From contig OX388349.1 of assembly GCA_947579665.1 (NCBI GenBank), positions 68,204,841-68,268,840 on the forward strand: a DNA stretch of 64,000 nt, written 5' to 3'. How positions within the stretch are numbered: position 1 is the first letter of the stretch; each line of letters opens with the position of its first letter. The notes below the pieces were generated by a model. The model was given only the letters and a program-made list of their open reading frames with translations, was not told the DNA's origin and did no database searches. The DNA is from Sympetrum striolatum (lineage: Eukaryota; Arthropoda; Insecta; Odonata; Libellulidae). The position numbers and the translations under genes were made by a program. This document shows, in pieces, positions 1-13,045 of this stretch.

Positions 1-1515
1 TAACTTCAATTACGCAGGTTGTTATTTTCCTATTTCGGTAATGCGACAACATACTATCTATACATGCATTATCCTATCCGCTATCTATTTAGAAGAATTC
101 CTTCGGGAGGTAGTATTTCAAAGCGAGCCCATTCTCTTTAAAATGGGAGAGAGTGAAAATTTCCGCATTAACATATCGCAAGCTTGGAAGCCGAAGCTTT
201 AGATACAAGATTCAATTTCCACCACGTCTCTTCGGCATATTTTATGCACTGATAACCAAGCAATAGGATTACGCAGGGCTTGCAGGTATCAAGTGTAACT
301 AACAACCCTCTTTACAGGCAAAAGGTTCATTTCCATACCTACGCCACCGTTAAGATTTAGCGCGATTACACGAGGTGATGGGAAAGCGATAAAATTTTTA
401 GGCAAAACTTTGTTGAGTTAGACACGAGAGGTTAGTTTCTACAAAGAAAATCATCCGTTTCATCCATTATTTACGATAACCCTTAATTAGCTATATTGGA
501 CTATTTGCAGTAAATGGGACACTGGAAAAAGTTCTCGCATACATTTAAATACAGTAAGAGTATAAGTAAGAGTATATAAAGTACAGAAAGACATATAAGT
601 AAGAATTATTTATCAAAGGGTATCTTTTATATTTAATACTACAACTCAAACTAATTTAATCTCTGCAGGAAGAATTTGTTTTGTAGAAATTCTAAATTTT
701 TGAATCTATAATTCATGACACAATATCACTACAGTATAGTTTCTCAGAAAATCTTACAGAGCAAAGATCTTGACAGGTATTTTTAAATAAAAATTGTGGT
801 TTATGCTTTTGGAAATTTATGTAAGAGTATCTTAGGTCACATATTTTTGTATTAATGCGGTAAAAAAGGCTTCAGATTTACCCATTTCCGCATTTGAAAT
901 GCTGAATGAAAATTTTTATATTCGATAGTATTTAAAGATATTCTAGCTTGGTGTTTAGGTAAAATTGATTACTTTATATTTAATTTCTAGAACTATATAT
1001 ATTTAATGCTATTAAGCAATATATTTTAGAAGGGGAGCAAAACAGGGCACTATATGATAACTGTTAAAAAATTATTTCTAGTTCTACTATTTTTGTCACT
1101 GTATAATTTTAGTAATTAACACAGGGTGCGAATACTTTCCACATCTAGTTTGCCAATTCTGAATCCGTATGGGAAACGTTAATGTTCATCGTTCTTAGGT
1201 TTCCTCATTCTAACTTCCGTAATATAATTCCTGAAATTACATTTAGAATATTTTAAATCAAATGAAATTAACACTCTATAAAGCGTTAACACTGTATATA
1301 GCGAATGATAAAAAATTATAAATTTCGATTATAATATTTGCAATTTAAACTCGGTTGGACTAATTCGGTTCCAAATCTTCCTTGTAAATGCGAATACAAT
1401 GTAGTTCACTGCGGAGTAATGGTTAGATTAGCGTAAAGACTGGCATAAAAATATTCTGAAGAAGGAAAGGAAAAACCTATACATACTATTTTAACGTACA
1501 GCTTTCATACAAGCA
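1..1515. other. AT-rich non-coding stretch
   Basis: No open frame of 60 codons occurs on either strand. I see no repeat, RNA gene or transposon end here. The stretch ends where similarity to the retrotransposon tail begins. Confidence 0.7.
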
Positions 1516-1769
1516 AGCGTAACAAAAATGCTCTCAAACATAGGTTGGGAATCCTTGAAAGAAAGGAGATTGGAAGCTAGGCTGCGATTGCTTAATAAAT
1601 TCAGGGAAACTACATTTTCGGAAGATACAATCGGTATCATGCAACCCCCTGTTACCTCGGTCGATCCGATAATGAGCGTAAGTTAAGAGAAATAGATGCT
1701 AGGACGAATCGTTTTAGAGATTCATTCTTTCCTCGAACAATACGTGACAATAACCGAATAAGGAAGTAA
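1516..1769 (+). pseudogene. LINE polyprotein C-terminal remnant, frameshifted
   Basis: This encodes the tail of the reverse transcriptase protein after the catalytic domain. The frame runs from SVTKML through RETTFSEDTIGIMQ to about 1643. There one base is missing compared with copy B (GCAACCCCC here, GCAATCCCCC there). Downstream similarity continues in another frame to the family stop TAA at 1767-1769. No catalytic YXDD motif is present because the copy begins downstream of it. It is a dead fragment. Confidence 0.8.
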
Positions 1770-1848
1770 TTTAGATTCAACTGGTGTTTACACCGCCTGC
1801 CATACGCCGAAAGGCGGCTTGTAGTGTATTAATGTAGATGTAGATGTA
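1516..1848 (+). mobile_element. 5'-truncated CR1/L2-type non-LTR retrotransposon, copy A
   Basis: This is the last part of a LINE: the C-terminal coding tail, a short 3' untranslated region and a simple tail. The tail closely matches a second copy at 54468-54792. Reading starts in-frame with SVTKML followed by GWESLKERR and ARLRLLNK. This matches the pattern seen just after the reverse transcriptase domain in CR1/L2-like elements. The 3' region holds a hairpin at about 1793-1828 whose inner stem CGCC/GGCG closes a GAAA tetraloop. The element ends in two GTAGATG-like units. A stop codon at 1492-1494 and loss of similarity upstream mark the 5' truncation. I found no clear target-site duplication. 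The clade is inferred from motifs, not from a search. Confidence 0.85.
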
Positions 1849-2270
1849 TATATTAGAAGTTTTAAATCTCTAATAGCTGTCTTTGTCGGCGTTCCTCTTC
1901 TCATTCATTGGTATTGCAAGAAAACAAGAAAGGACGCTACACTTTTTAAGAGCCTTAGCTTTTATAGATGTATACAGTAAAGTAAGTCATAATTAGCCCC
2001 TTCAAGGCAGAACATATACGATATTATGATGAGATTGTCGCAAGCTTAAAATCCAAGCAACAACTAAGTTACGATATTTCCTAAAAACTCAAACATATTA
2101 TTCATTTTCGAAGATGGACTACTCGCTTGCTCAAATTTAACCGTGAAATGGTGGGGTTTTAAATTTTATATTGAATAGTTTCCCACAGTAATCTTAACAG
2201 TACATGAATAAATGCTACCTATTTCCCAAAAGTTCAAGGTCTCTACCTCGCAGATCCTAGTAGTCTAGCG
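1849..2270. other. AT-rich non-coding stretch
   Basis: Follows the retrotransposon tail. I see no open frame of 60 codons and no recognisable element. Confidence 0.6.
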
Positions 2271-2760
2271 AAAAAGACTTCGCACGCTTAGATACAGTGG
2301 AGATAAAGTCCTGGAGGGAACGGAAGAGTTAAGGAAGGGAACAAAATAATTAAAGCGAAGCGGAGAGAATTTCTAGCGGGGCGGTCTCTGATTTAGAACG
2401 GTTTTGATTTCATAATGTAGGTGAGCGGAGGAGGAATAAGGCATATTTCATTTCCATTACACTCTTTTCCCTCTCCGGTTGTGTGTTTTTATTTGCCCCT
2501 TACTTTGAGCGGAACGTGGGAAAAGTTTCTCGGGAACGATTTTCGGTCACGCCATCTCTCGGGGAAGATGTAAAACCTGAGGCCTTAGCAAATGGCGGAG
2601 AGAGCAGGTGCACGAATTGGGCGGGATTAAATGACGCTTCTATATTATATCTTGGCTTTATTACGCATGAAACGTGCACCGAGGATTCCGAATTTTTGGC
2701 CTTTTTCACACTACAACTATTCAGTAAATGAAATCGTCTCCAAACTCGACCTTGCGCGCG
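2271..2760. other. GC-rich patch
   Basis: The first part (2300-2440) is purine-rich with several CpGs. Two opposing frames of 82 and 95 codons overlap here (2483-2731 plus, 2500-2787 minus). Both open on the same DNA with no protein likeness, so I treat them as chance. Function unknown. Confidence 0.45.
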
Positions 2761-5700
2761 TGTATTCCACGTTGGTAATTTTTCCACATTTTCATATACA
2801 GATCATCATTGGCTGACAATCCGATAATTAGCTCCTCGCTTAATTATTCTATAATTTCTAAGCTTTTCATTAACATTAAGATTTACCCTTCCACAATTTC
2901 CTCTATTAGTGTCTTTCAAAACAATCTCGTCGTATTGTATGCCGGATCGATTTTTCTAATCTGTCTTGAGACACTTCGTTCTTTGTTTTCTCTTCTTTGA
3001 TATCTTCATTAATTACTTAATGAGTCCATTATAATTATTTTTGTCGTCAATTATTTGCAGAACTCTAATCTAAAGACCCCTAAATCTACGGATATCCCTA
3101 CAAATAAATGGGGTGACAGGGAGTGTGAAGATTGTTCAATCTCATATCTCAAGCAGTCTATTAACTGAATGTAAAACTTGAATTTAAGTCGACTGGTCAA
3201 AAAGCCTAATCTACCACATCAACTACATATTAAATCAACATATTTTCTTTAAACTCAAGACAGAATTACATAAAATTTATAGTCACCTCCATTTTAATTC
3301 CCATTCAATACAAAAAAGCATTTTTGTAACGTATACAGTTCTAAAGTAGGAATTCCTTATTTTTATTCTTTAAACGAGCAGCTTTATGCTGAAAACTCTC
3401 TTACGCATGAGGGCACAAAACGAACTCGTGGATGACAAGTTCTCGTATATGCTATACGCCTACTCTAGATAGGGTTACCGAAGATCTTGATAGTTCTTGG
3501 CCATCAGTCTTTTGTTGTCCTTTTGTTTTATTAGCACCGTACTAAATAGACACAGGCTTAAATAATTAATCCCATTTGTTTTTGATGTGTTATTTCTATA
3601 TGGATATCCAATAATTATACTCAGAATGTGATAAATGCACAATTAAGTAATCATCCCGTCATCTATGTTGATTTCGTAAACGAATTAGTTCTAGATACCT
3701 TCGGTATCAAGTAGTTACGAGTTAAGAGTGACCTTAAGTTTTGTCATCAACCATGAAGAATTCTGATTGAGATCTCATATTAAAAAATTAAAATTCCTAA
3801 TATTATGGCTGACCTAATTTTTGCAAAAAACATATATTATCGCAAGAAATTTGGCATCAGTTGCTTGAAGAAGCCCAAGAAATATATATTTTACCACACG
3901 GATCTAAGTGGCCTTCTTAGAGACGGAGTTGTATTTTCTGATTCATAATCCAATTAGCATTCCGTGGGAGTATCAGCCGGAGGGAGGATTCCTACTCCTA
4001 AGTCAGTTCCTTTCCTTCCCATAAAATCACGACTTAGAGGGAATCACTAATTCCACCACTTCTGCATGCCACACAGTTTAAACACCCACCTAATTATTCG
4101 ACTTATATCACTCTGAAATTACCAAGCTATCGCTGCCTCAAATTATCCTCAAATGAGACATAAGAAACGACGGTTATAAAGTTTGGTATGAAGATGTTCT
4201 CGTTTAATATATATTTCCTCATTCATGAGCGAACAAAATTTTTTACCTTACGCTATCGTATGCTAAAATTTCATAATAAAATATTAATAATATAACATAG
4301 TAATGAAAATGATAATATATTATAAAATTATCATTGATATCACTGTAAAATGCAATCGTAACACGATTTACAATTAACAGTGATCTCAACTTTTATGAAC
4401 ATTTTAATTGTAAGTTAACTTCTATTTATAATTTATGAAATGGTAGTAATGTTGAAAATGCCTATCTTTTGGTTTTTATTCAGTAGATAGTCATTTCACA
4501 CGAATAATTCGTAGTGAATGAATAAATGATTGACTTTACATTACATGTTTTTGTGAAGTGCGAAGTGGTAATTAGAATGATATACACAAGTTTCTATGCT
4601 ACTTAACTTCTCCTGCTAACTCTTTCTGCCAGATGGAAAACTTTCAAATACATTTCATCGGAGAAATTTCCCTTTACGGCTTGAAATATGATTCTATCCA
4701 TCATTCTCTACCATGATTGCATTTAGGCATCTCTGTCTATTTACTTAATTTCGGATCTTCAGAGATCGGACGGATAAAAATCCAATCAATGTCATTAAAA
4801 TAATTTCAAACCTGAAGAACTGTATATAATGGTTGATAATGGAAATTGCTTCTTTATTCGGTTTATTTTGCAGCACAAATACATTTTGAAAATCACTCAG
4901 CTCTCCAGATGTTTAAACGTATAACAGCTATTTAATCAGCTCTCTCAGTTCATACTTCGTAGCTACAAAATGATTTATTTTTAGAATTGCCCTTTTCTTT
5001 CATAAACTTATTTTCAACTGATTATGAAACAGGACATTACTGGTCTTCAGTTTAACTAATAGAATTTTGATGTTACGATTTGGGAAAATTTGAAATAAAT
5101 TTGGCAAAATTTGTCGAGTAGGGATTTCAAGATGCAGAAATTTTGAATTAAAAGATCAATATAGAGATACATTCAAAATTAAACCAAAAATTGGAAAAGA
5201 AATTTAAGGTCATAAGATACAAAAGAAACTGGTAAGATTAGTCAAAATTAAAAAACTAAATTTACCGACTTTTTCTCTCTTTTATCTACTGTTAGACTGG
5301 ATTTCTCCTTATACGACAGAAGAGAAATAAACTCGCCTTTCGTGAGAAGAAACGAAGGAGAAAAAGTCAAAAATTCTTCTCAAAATTCAAGCATGTGTAT
5401 CAAGTGCATACTCATCGCTTAAATACTTCGCCTTTCGTAATAGATTACTTACTGAAAATCTAAGGTCCAATTACTTTTCCTGATATCATTCTATCTGCTG
5501 TAATTACTTGATTGACGTTAATATTTCTCCAAACATTTCGAAATATTTTAATGCCAATTTCGCAGCACGCCGTGCGTATGCTCCAACACTCTGATTCGCG
5601 GATAAAATTTGAGATGACTTAAAAGCAGGGAAAAGCATCTTCTAAAATGTCGTTCCCTGACATTTGCGTAAGATTTGTTATTTCATTCGAAAGGACTGAG

Positions 5701-6540
5701 ATCTCTCCCTCACAATTCCAGAAAATGTTATTTCCATTAAAGCTTACTGCAAGAGGTGAAAAGCAAAACGTAAAACAAAGTCACGCAGTAAATTATTCTG
5801 TAACTACTTTTGAAAGTTTCTCTGGCTATAGTACAATTTTGAGAAAAATTTATGGGATCTTAACTCGGAGAAAGGTTTTAATAGATTTTTTCTCAGAAAT
5901 GTCGGTTTAAGAAAGAATTTTGTATGAAAGTTTCAGAGAAGAGGATGAAAATTCTTATTTCCTAATATCAAACTCGTGTAAAGATAAAGTATTACAGATA
6001 TGAAATATAATACAAATTTAATTTATCCAACTGCACGATTAGATATACTTTAAATAAAAAAAAATTGCGACACTGGAAGTTCGCTGATTTTGCAAAATTG
6101 CCCATAGTAATAATAATAAAATTTTAATATTAGTAAATTCTAAGATATTATGTTGTAAATGCGATGATATTATCTGTGGTTACGATGTAGTGAGAATGAA
6201 ATAGCTAAAATATGGCTAATAAATTCATGATTGATTGATTTACATATAATGCCTTGATCAAATATTCTATACTATCGTATCTATGAGACAGCATACGACT
6301 AGTGAGGATAGGTTAAACTTTTCAATTTTCTAGTTGAAATGGGATCAACGAGAAAATCCAATGTCTTATTGAAAAAAATAACTTGTGCATTAGAAGGCAA
6401 TAATAGACTTTTGCCTGCGAATTCATACTCAGGTCTTTCGAAATTGCGTAAGTAGCAGAGAAAGTTGGAATAATAACGACAGAGGCTCGATTTCTCCTTT
6501 AAGCACAGCATGAAAACCAATACCTGAATTTCGCTTTATT
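2761..6540. other. AT-rich non-coding stretch
   Basis: A small purine-to-pyrimidine switch lies at 3960-4030. A possible LINE tail lies at 6215-6242 and is listed separately. Frames at 2809-3000, 5647-5910 and 6299-6520 are low-complexity and resemble nothing known. Confidence 0.6.
6215..6242 (+). mobile_element. Possible LINE 3' tail remnant
   Basis: An AATAAA-containing stretch runs into three GATT units. This arrangement is common at the 3' ends of arthropod LINEs. No coding part or hairpin is recognisable upstream, so a chance match cannot be excluded. Confidence 0.25.
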
Positions 6541-6900
6541 CTAGCTCTGAAAAACGGCTACGAAAAAGTTTGATGGAAGAATCCGAACAAATAAAATCCC
6601 ACCATTACCATTCACTCGTTGTGTACCAGTGGGAAGGCTGCCGTAATTGGTAATGAAACGGGACTCTGGAGAATGGCAAAGTATTCCGAGAAACCGATAA
6701 ATTGAGATTTCCTATTCAAAACTCCCATAATGCGAGAGGAAAAAGTCGACCGCGATTTACCCGATAAAATAAGACAAAACTCTTCAAACTCTTCTCCTGG
6801 ATTATGGCATTTTTTCCTCCATCCCTCCACTTTTTGCTTCGAATATCCCTCGTTTAAGCATACCGTAAGCGTTCACTCAACGAACTCCCGAGTATTGTGA
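6541..6900. other. GC-richer patch
   Basis: A mild rise in GC with several CpGs. It holds a 72-codon minus-strand frame (6612-6830) with no protein likeness. Confidence 0.4.
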
Positions 6901-7760
6901 ACAATGAAGGCTATATAAGGAGGAAGTTAAAAAAACCCACTAAATTCAGAGCTGAAAGATATATATTCAAAAAACATATATACATAGATAGCATATGACA
7001 TATGCACTATTGGAAGCACCGGTTTATATTCTTGGCGAAAACAGAAGTAGGATTAAATGCAGTAGTTATAATATTAAGGAAGCGAAAGGAAAATTATTAA
7101 CCTTATAAGTTTTCTCTCAAACGTTTCTACTAATGGTAAAAGGTCGAATTTTTATTGTCAACGTGTAAAAGAGGAGTAATAGTTTCGTTTAAACTGAATA
7201 TAATATTACATCCCTCATAGTAGTTGGAATATACTAATTGGAAACTACCTTTATAATAGCGAAATTATATAAAGCATTAATAGCTGTTATCAACATTAAG
7301 CTTTTTTACCAGCAAAATTTATTTTTAACTGCTCCACAACCTCAAAATATTTACATTTAAATTTTGTCGTTATTTATTATCCAATAATATCAGTGATTAG
7401 AATTCTTACAATTTTAATGATATAGTTCTTCCAATTCGAACTAATAAATTTGAATTTAATTTATCGTATTTTTTCCTAGAAATATTTACCACTGCTATTT
7501 TTACCTATAACTATTCACTCTTATTCATATATCAAGTTAAAATGAACGCCGCTTAAAAACGTTTTCCTTCATTATCGATTATCAATAATTTAATTGAAAA
7601 CACTTTATAGCTTCAGTTTTGCAGCGTAGTTTCTGATTCATTATTATCGGACTATTTTCTCTATTTATTATCGCGAGAAGAAAGCAGAAACAACCTTTAC
7701 ATAAATATATATAGAAATTTCTTCCTACTTGTTTTGGTGTTTTATTTCCCTCCGTATACC
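6901..7760. other. AT-rich non-coding stretch
   Basis: Short A and T runs dominate. A 69-codon minus frame crosses the right edge (7582-7791) and looks like chance. Confidence 0.6.
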
Positions 7761-8360
7761 CAGTCAAGACGTTGAAGGAGGGACTGCTCAAGTGGCGTAG
7801 AGGGAGCAGCCATGGAAATCGTAAACTTAATTAGCCTGTTTGACATGGATAGAGCTGGTTAAAGCGTGGCTTTCTTTTTATGGATATCACTTTAGGAGGG
7901 AGGAAAAGTTGGACATTGGATGGATTGGAAGATAAGGAGTTTACCGAAAGTTTGATCGTTAATAAGCGTTCGGTGCGGGATTAATTAAGACCACTGTAAT
8001 AACAGAGTGGTTTTGCGGAGGGAAAAACTACTGGGAAATTTTCTGCCCATTTCACGGCCATGACTCGAAACTATCTTGATTTCCCTCTGTGGAATTTTAT
8101 GGACGAATTTAGGTTTTCTTCAGGTCACCAACGACAATTCCGCTTTCATGGTTCTAATAGGAGACGGAGATTTTTTATCTCAAGCGTATTCGTGGAGTTT
8201 TCTCTCGTAAAGAATCGTTATCCATATTAATTTCTAAAGAATTTTATTTTCCAGGGAAGTTTGTGCTCCACATTTTTATACGGCTTGTTATTCTCATTCC
8301 GTGGGTTGCTCCTATGAATAGATATCTTATGAGCCTCTGGCTCAATTGGCCCTTCTGCTC
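7761..8360. other. GC-richer patch
   Basis: Purine-rich from about 7765 to 8040 on the plus strand, then mixed. No open frame of 60 codons lies within it apart from the edge of 7582-7791. Confidence 0.4.
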
Positions 8361-8615
8361 GTTTATTCCGTTCTTCGTTCCGAGAATCAGTATATAAAAA
8401 CGTTTCTTTCCTTTACGATGTATTATTGATAGAGATTTGGAAATTGATGTAAACCCTTATGAAATCAATCGTTTACGAAATCTAGGAAGATGAATTTAAT
8501 GCCCTCGGCAGGAGGGTGTGATGGATTTCAGAAAAGTCAGGCACAGTAATTTTTATTAATATTATTTTTTTATGGTTTAAAAGATTACGCGTGTAATGTC
8601 ATTTAAGACAAAATA

Positions 8616-8677
8616 AGAAACTTTGACTTTATATTTTTGAGGGGACATCATTCAAATGTTGGTCATCCAAGTGCAAG
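8616..8677 (+). repeat. Diverged direct repeat, first copy
   Basis: Shares AACTTTGACTTTA at its start, ATTCAAAT in the middle and ATCCAAGT near its end with 8809-8871, in the same order and spacing. Identity is roughly three quarters by eye. The repeat period is 193 bp. Confidence 0.6.
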
Positions 8678-8808
8678 TGTTCAACTGTTCAAGCATTGCG
8701 GCACACAAGCCCATTTACTTAAGCATATAATTTGAAATCACTTGAATTTTTTCGGTATCACTTCAATTTGAAGCACCTGAATGGGCCTCAAGAGTGCGTG
8801 GTTTATTG

Positions 8809-8871
8809 AGAAACTTTGACTTTACATTTTGAAAATAACATAATTCAAATTATGACTATCCAAGTAGAAGT
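8809..8871 (+). repeat. Diverged direct repeat, second copy
   Basis: Partner of 8616-8677. The interval between the copies holds small inverted motifs such as GCCCATT and AATGGGC. This could be a decayed tandem duplication or the ends of an old element. Confidence 0.6.
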
Positions 8872-9270
8872 CTAATGTGATTATCTGTAGTCAATATTTT
8901 TCCCGTTTCTTATATCCCGTTGGCTTGAACCAATAGTGAATTAAAAGGTCATTATTCAATAGGTTTTGTTTTATTAATGATTTTAAGGTCAAACTATTCT
9001 ATTAATAATTTTGTATGAATTAAAATCGTCATAATAAAATGTTTGAAAAAATACATATTTATCATCGCGGAGGAAAAATATTTAGCAGTTCAAAAATGAT
9101 GAAGGAAAGGTTGATATTCTCCTTGATATTTTTAAAATGAAGAGGGATATATCCCATTACTTGAATACGCCTCCGGCACTTAGTGAGAACATTTTAGCTC
9201 AGTATTTTCAATTATTACTCTGAACTTATTAATCATTATTTCGAAATTAGCAAGGATGGAGAGAACATCA

Positions 9271-10150
9271 CAAGAGACACACTCTAGGCTCTAGCCTTCG
9301 CACTTAATGAGTGGGGAACGCAAATCCGCAAATGGAATATCAAAGGCCTTTCCATTCGAAAAACCAGGTGAATGAGAAACGAACAACTCCGGAACAGAAT
9401 TTCACCTCCCGACTTCCGCGAACAATATCCTCCCTATTGTCAAACCAGGAGCGGAGAAAAAAGACCGAATCCGCGGAAATATGCTAACGCCGTCAGAAGA
9501 GTTTCACCTCAAAAGATTAAACTGCCACGTCCTATCACGTGAATAATTTATCGAATTATCTTTAACGCGCCTGGCACGGAATTTCCTACTTCCGAGCCCT
9601 TCCTCCCGCGCATAAAAAGTAATAAAAACACCTCCCGCTACCCCATCGGCCTCGTCTTCGGCGGGAGATTAGACGGAACAAATGCCGCTCGAAATGCTAG
9701 GGAGGGAAAACGGGGTAATGGAGACAGAGGCGCCGGATGCAGCGTAGTGGCCGCCAAGGGAAACATACATTACGGAACAAGACATACGCTCGCCCCGCTG
9801 AAAGATGTGAGGTCAATGCTGCCATTGCTACGGGCGGGAGGCGTCGGGGATCTTCCTGGTGTGCCTTTAATACTGGAGGAAACGAGGTTGGGGTGTATAG
9901 AAAAAGGGAAGATGGAGTGCCCGATTAAGTCGAATAGGGCATGAAACGGGAAGACGCCCCGCGTCGTTATAGATCTAATGAGAGAGAATCTGCTAACGAA
10001 GAAGTTCGTTTAGAAAAACGCCGAATGCCGTGCTTTTTAAAGGGTCTAAAAATATTTGAGGGCCAGGGAAGATCAAACGAGTCTTCGCTTCGGCGGAAAA
10101 CAAAATCTTTAGCTTCGATTGGTTTCTATAAATAAAGCGATGCCTCCGAT
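9271..10150. other. GC-rich, CpG-rich patch
   Basis: One of the richest GC patches, with CpG dinucleotides frequent between 9590 and 10110. Overlapping frames of 63, 65 and 64 codons (9737-9928, 9747-9944, 9941-10135) fall in different frames of the same DNA, as expected where stops are rare. It could be a regulatory or conserved non-coding element, but nothing in the sequence proves this. Confidence 0.45.
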
Positions 10151-11200
10151 AGAGTTCGTTTCGGTCATTCTGTTGATTTTCAGTTGTTTAAAGAGCTTTA
10201 AATTTTCTGCTGCATCACTGTTGTCGGAATGCTAAATATCAGTTGATGTTGGCCAAGTTTTTATTTATGAATTTCAGACAGTTACTTTTGAGAAGGAATT
10301 TAAAAATGCATTTCCTATCTTTGGGTATTTATTAGCTTCGTCATGTAATTTTGTTTTATTTAATATGAGCTAAATAGATCTACATTAATATCTTTTAAGC
10401 CATCTTTCGGCGTGTTACATGGGATGTAAACAGCAGACGTTTGAATTATCTCTTAGATCTGTTATCATCTCATATCGCTTGCTTAAATAATGATTAAAAA
10501 ACAACCTATTCTAGAATGTATTTCCCTTAATTTACCTTCATTATTGACTCAACTGAAGTGGCAAAGGGGGTTACCGGTAATATCTCCTGCAAACTTACTT
10601 TCCATTATTTTTTTAATCTCAGCCTACCTTCTAATCCTTTTATCTTTCAAAGATTCCCAGTCTGCGTCTGAGAACATTTTTGTAACGCCTACTATTCTAT
10701 CCTAGCATTTGTCAACAAACTTGCTATTGATATTTTTACTACACGCGCCAACATGCCAATGATGAAATTTTGTTATGATTACTATTGTATATTTTAATAA
10801 TATATTAAGGCAATATCACCTGCTTGCTTATAATGTACCACGTATATTACATCTTAATATACTATGTTAGTGAATGATTGTGTTAGTACTAAAAGTTTTG
10901 GTTCCTTCTTCATGTACCATTTAATTTCAAAAAGAACATTCAATATATAAAGTTTTTAAAAAGCCCTCAATTTATGAATATAGCAAATAACAAAAGGCCG
11001 CAAAAATTTAGCATATTTTTAAACATAATATAATTCAAATAAGTTCCCAAAATATTATACCATAAGTTGAAACCTCTATTTTTTTGTAAACTGTCCGAAA
11101 AATCTTAGAAAAGAAAATTTCATTCCATGAATTCTGTAATGTATTTCTGTTCTGAATTTAGATGTGACCTTTGTAATACTGGGAAAAACGGCATAGGATT
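10151..11200. other. AT-rich non-coding stretch
   Basis: One 71-codon frame at 10490-10705 has a leucine-rich, low-complexity translation with no likeness to a known protein. Nothing else seen. Confidence 0.6.
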
Positions 11201-12230
11201 TCCTTTTTCTGGACTTGATCATTCAAGTTGCAGCTAATGAATGCAGACTGAGCGAACGGACGAAATTTTTAATCAAGTTAAATGTACACAGAAAATCGTT
11301 TGTCCTCGACTCTCGGTCAGTAATTTTCGCCAAATCGAAGGAAATCGAATTTTTGATTCTCAGTAAAGGAATGAGTTGGAGGAGAAAGACAGACCTTTGC
11401 ATTGTTTGGACTTCGGCGAAAGATGAACAGAGCACACGAAGCGCAATGGTAGCTAACGGAGCTCACAGCATCCACAGTTAACCTTCCCAGAACTCAGCCA
11501 CGGCAAATTTCTTATAGAGATTTTCTTTTGGAGAGAGAGGCAACATTTAAACGAATACTTCCCAGAATAAATATCCGAGAACGACGCAACAATAAAATCT
11601 CCGCAAGAAACATGAAAAGCATATGCCCTTCGGATGAATATGACGGGATCCCAGAACTCATCGGAAAAAGACGGGGAAATACGAAAAAAATTTAAAATAA
11701 CGATTCGACTTTTCCGTGAACTCTGCAAACACGCTGGATTTGGAGCATGCAGGAGATCGGCCGATTTAAAATATTCAGGAGCAGCTTAATTTTTCCACTC
11801 TTTGTATCTTTCCCACCTCCCCTTTCGGAAAAAACACACGGCTGAACTCGTGACAAAGCCTTTTTATATCCATTTGGAAGAGGACGCACCGGAGGATGGC
11901 CGCGGGCGGTCGCGTCCTACCCCAAGCGCAGAGGGACTTGTAATCGCTACTAGAGCCTCCGGGCCACGCCGAAACAAAAGCATTGCGGAGAGAACTTGCC
12001 TAGTTTTGCAGACGTGGAGAAAGTTAGCGGATGAGTTTATTATCGGGTGGAGTTGGGATTCATCTCTTTCTAAACATATCCTTAAATAAGGTGCTTATAA
12101 AAGGTGGTGGATGGTGGTTGTCGGTGGTTTTTTTGCGTGGCCATCGGAAAACAAAGTAGTCCAACTGAGATTCAAAGGAAGGTGGCCTTCGAGGATCTAG
12201 GAATGGTGGTAACGGTGAGGATAGATGCAT
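11201..12230. other. GC-rich patch
   Basis: Peaks at 11880-11980 with GC-dense sequence and several CpGs. A GGTGG-rich run follows at about 12100-12135. Frames on both strands (11215-11481 plus, 11453-11728 minus, 11802-12089 plus) overlap one another and have no recognisable product. Confidence 0.45.
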
Positions 12231-12782
12231 TTTAATGGAAGAATAATTAGGTACTTCAAGATGCTCTAGTTCTTATTTCACCTATTCCATACAAAGATGT
12301 ACTTTAAAGACAATTTCCAAACCAAATATCTCTTACTGGCTAAGCTATTACCTTCAATGACCGATATGACTACATTACTTATATTCATCACTCATATCAG
12401 TTATCATAAGTACGCACTCGTCTCGAAATTCAGGATAAACCGCAAGAACTTCGAATTTTAAAATTTTAAAAATTAAAATTTTGTATTCTTTATGGTATAG
12501 TCTACAAGGAAAACGTATTTTCCTGAATTGATTTTAGCTACCATAGTCTAACGTCTTTGAAATTTTTGAAGGCTGTTAGTGTGTGGAGGAAGTTCTGTTA
12601 GTACAATTTGAGCAGGCAAAAATTATTAAAAATATTTCAGTTTTAGTAGACAAAACTTTATAAAGTAAGATACGATTATCCTCTAAAAAGCAAGTTAAAT
12701 CATATCACCATGCACATATTAACAGTTACCTAAATTTATACGTTATATAAAATTTTGACTAGTACATACTGAATACATTATT

Positions 12783-13045
12783 TTGATACTGATTTTTTAT
12801 AATATTCTTTTTTTTCTCATAATGTACGTTATCCTTGTTTTTCTATTTTGTTTTTTATGTTACTTTGTATATTGCTATCTCCTTTTAAAATGTGTACTGA
12901 TTCTAATTTATGTATCGCATGTAAGTACTTATCGGTGGTGTATTTAATTATTTTTGAATGTTTTTCTATTTTCTTATCTATTACCTATTACTATCGGTAG
13001 GTTTGCGCAGGTTTTTCACACCCCCCTTCCTTGTGGGTGTTACTA
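12783..13045 (+). other. T-rich segment ending in a short hairpin; possible retroelement 3' UTR
   Basis: About 235 bp of T-rich sequence ends in the pair ACACCC (13018-13023) and GGGTGT (13035-13040). A T-rich 3' UTR followed by a GC hairpin is a layout seen in several arthropod LINEs. No coding remnant was found upstream, so the assignment is weak. Confidence 0.25.

Larger units (their letters stand above)
8361..9270. other. AT-rich stretch holding a short duplication
   Basis: Contains the 193-bp-spaced duplicated segment listed separately. Nothing else is recognisable, and no frame reaches 60 codons. Confidence 0.6.
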
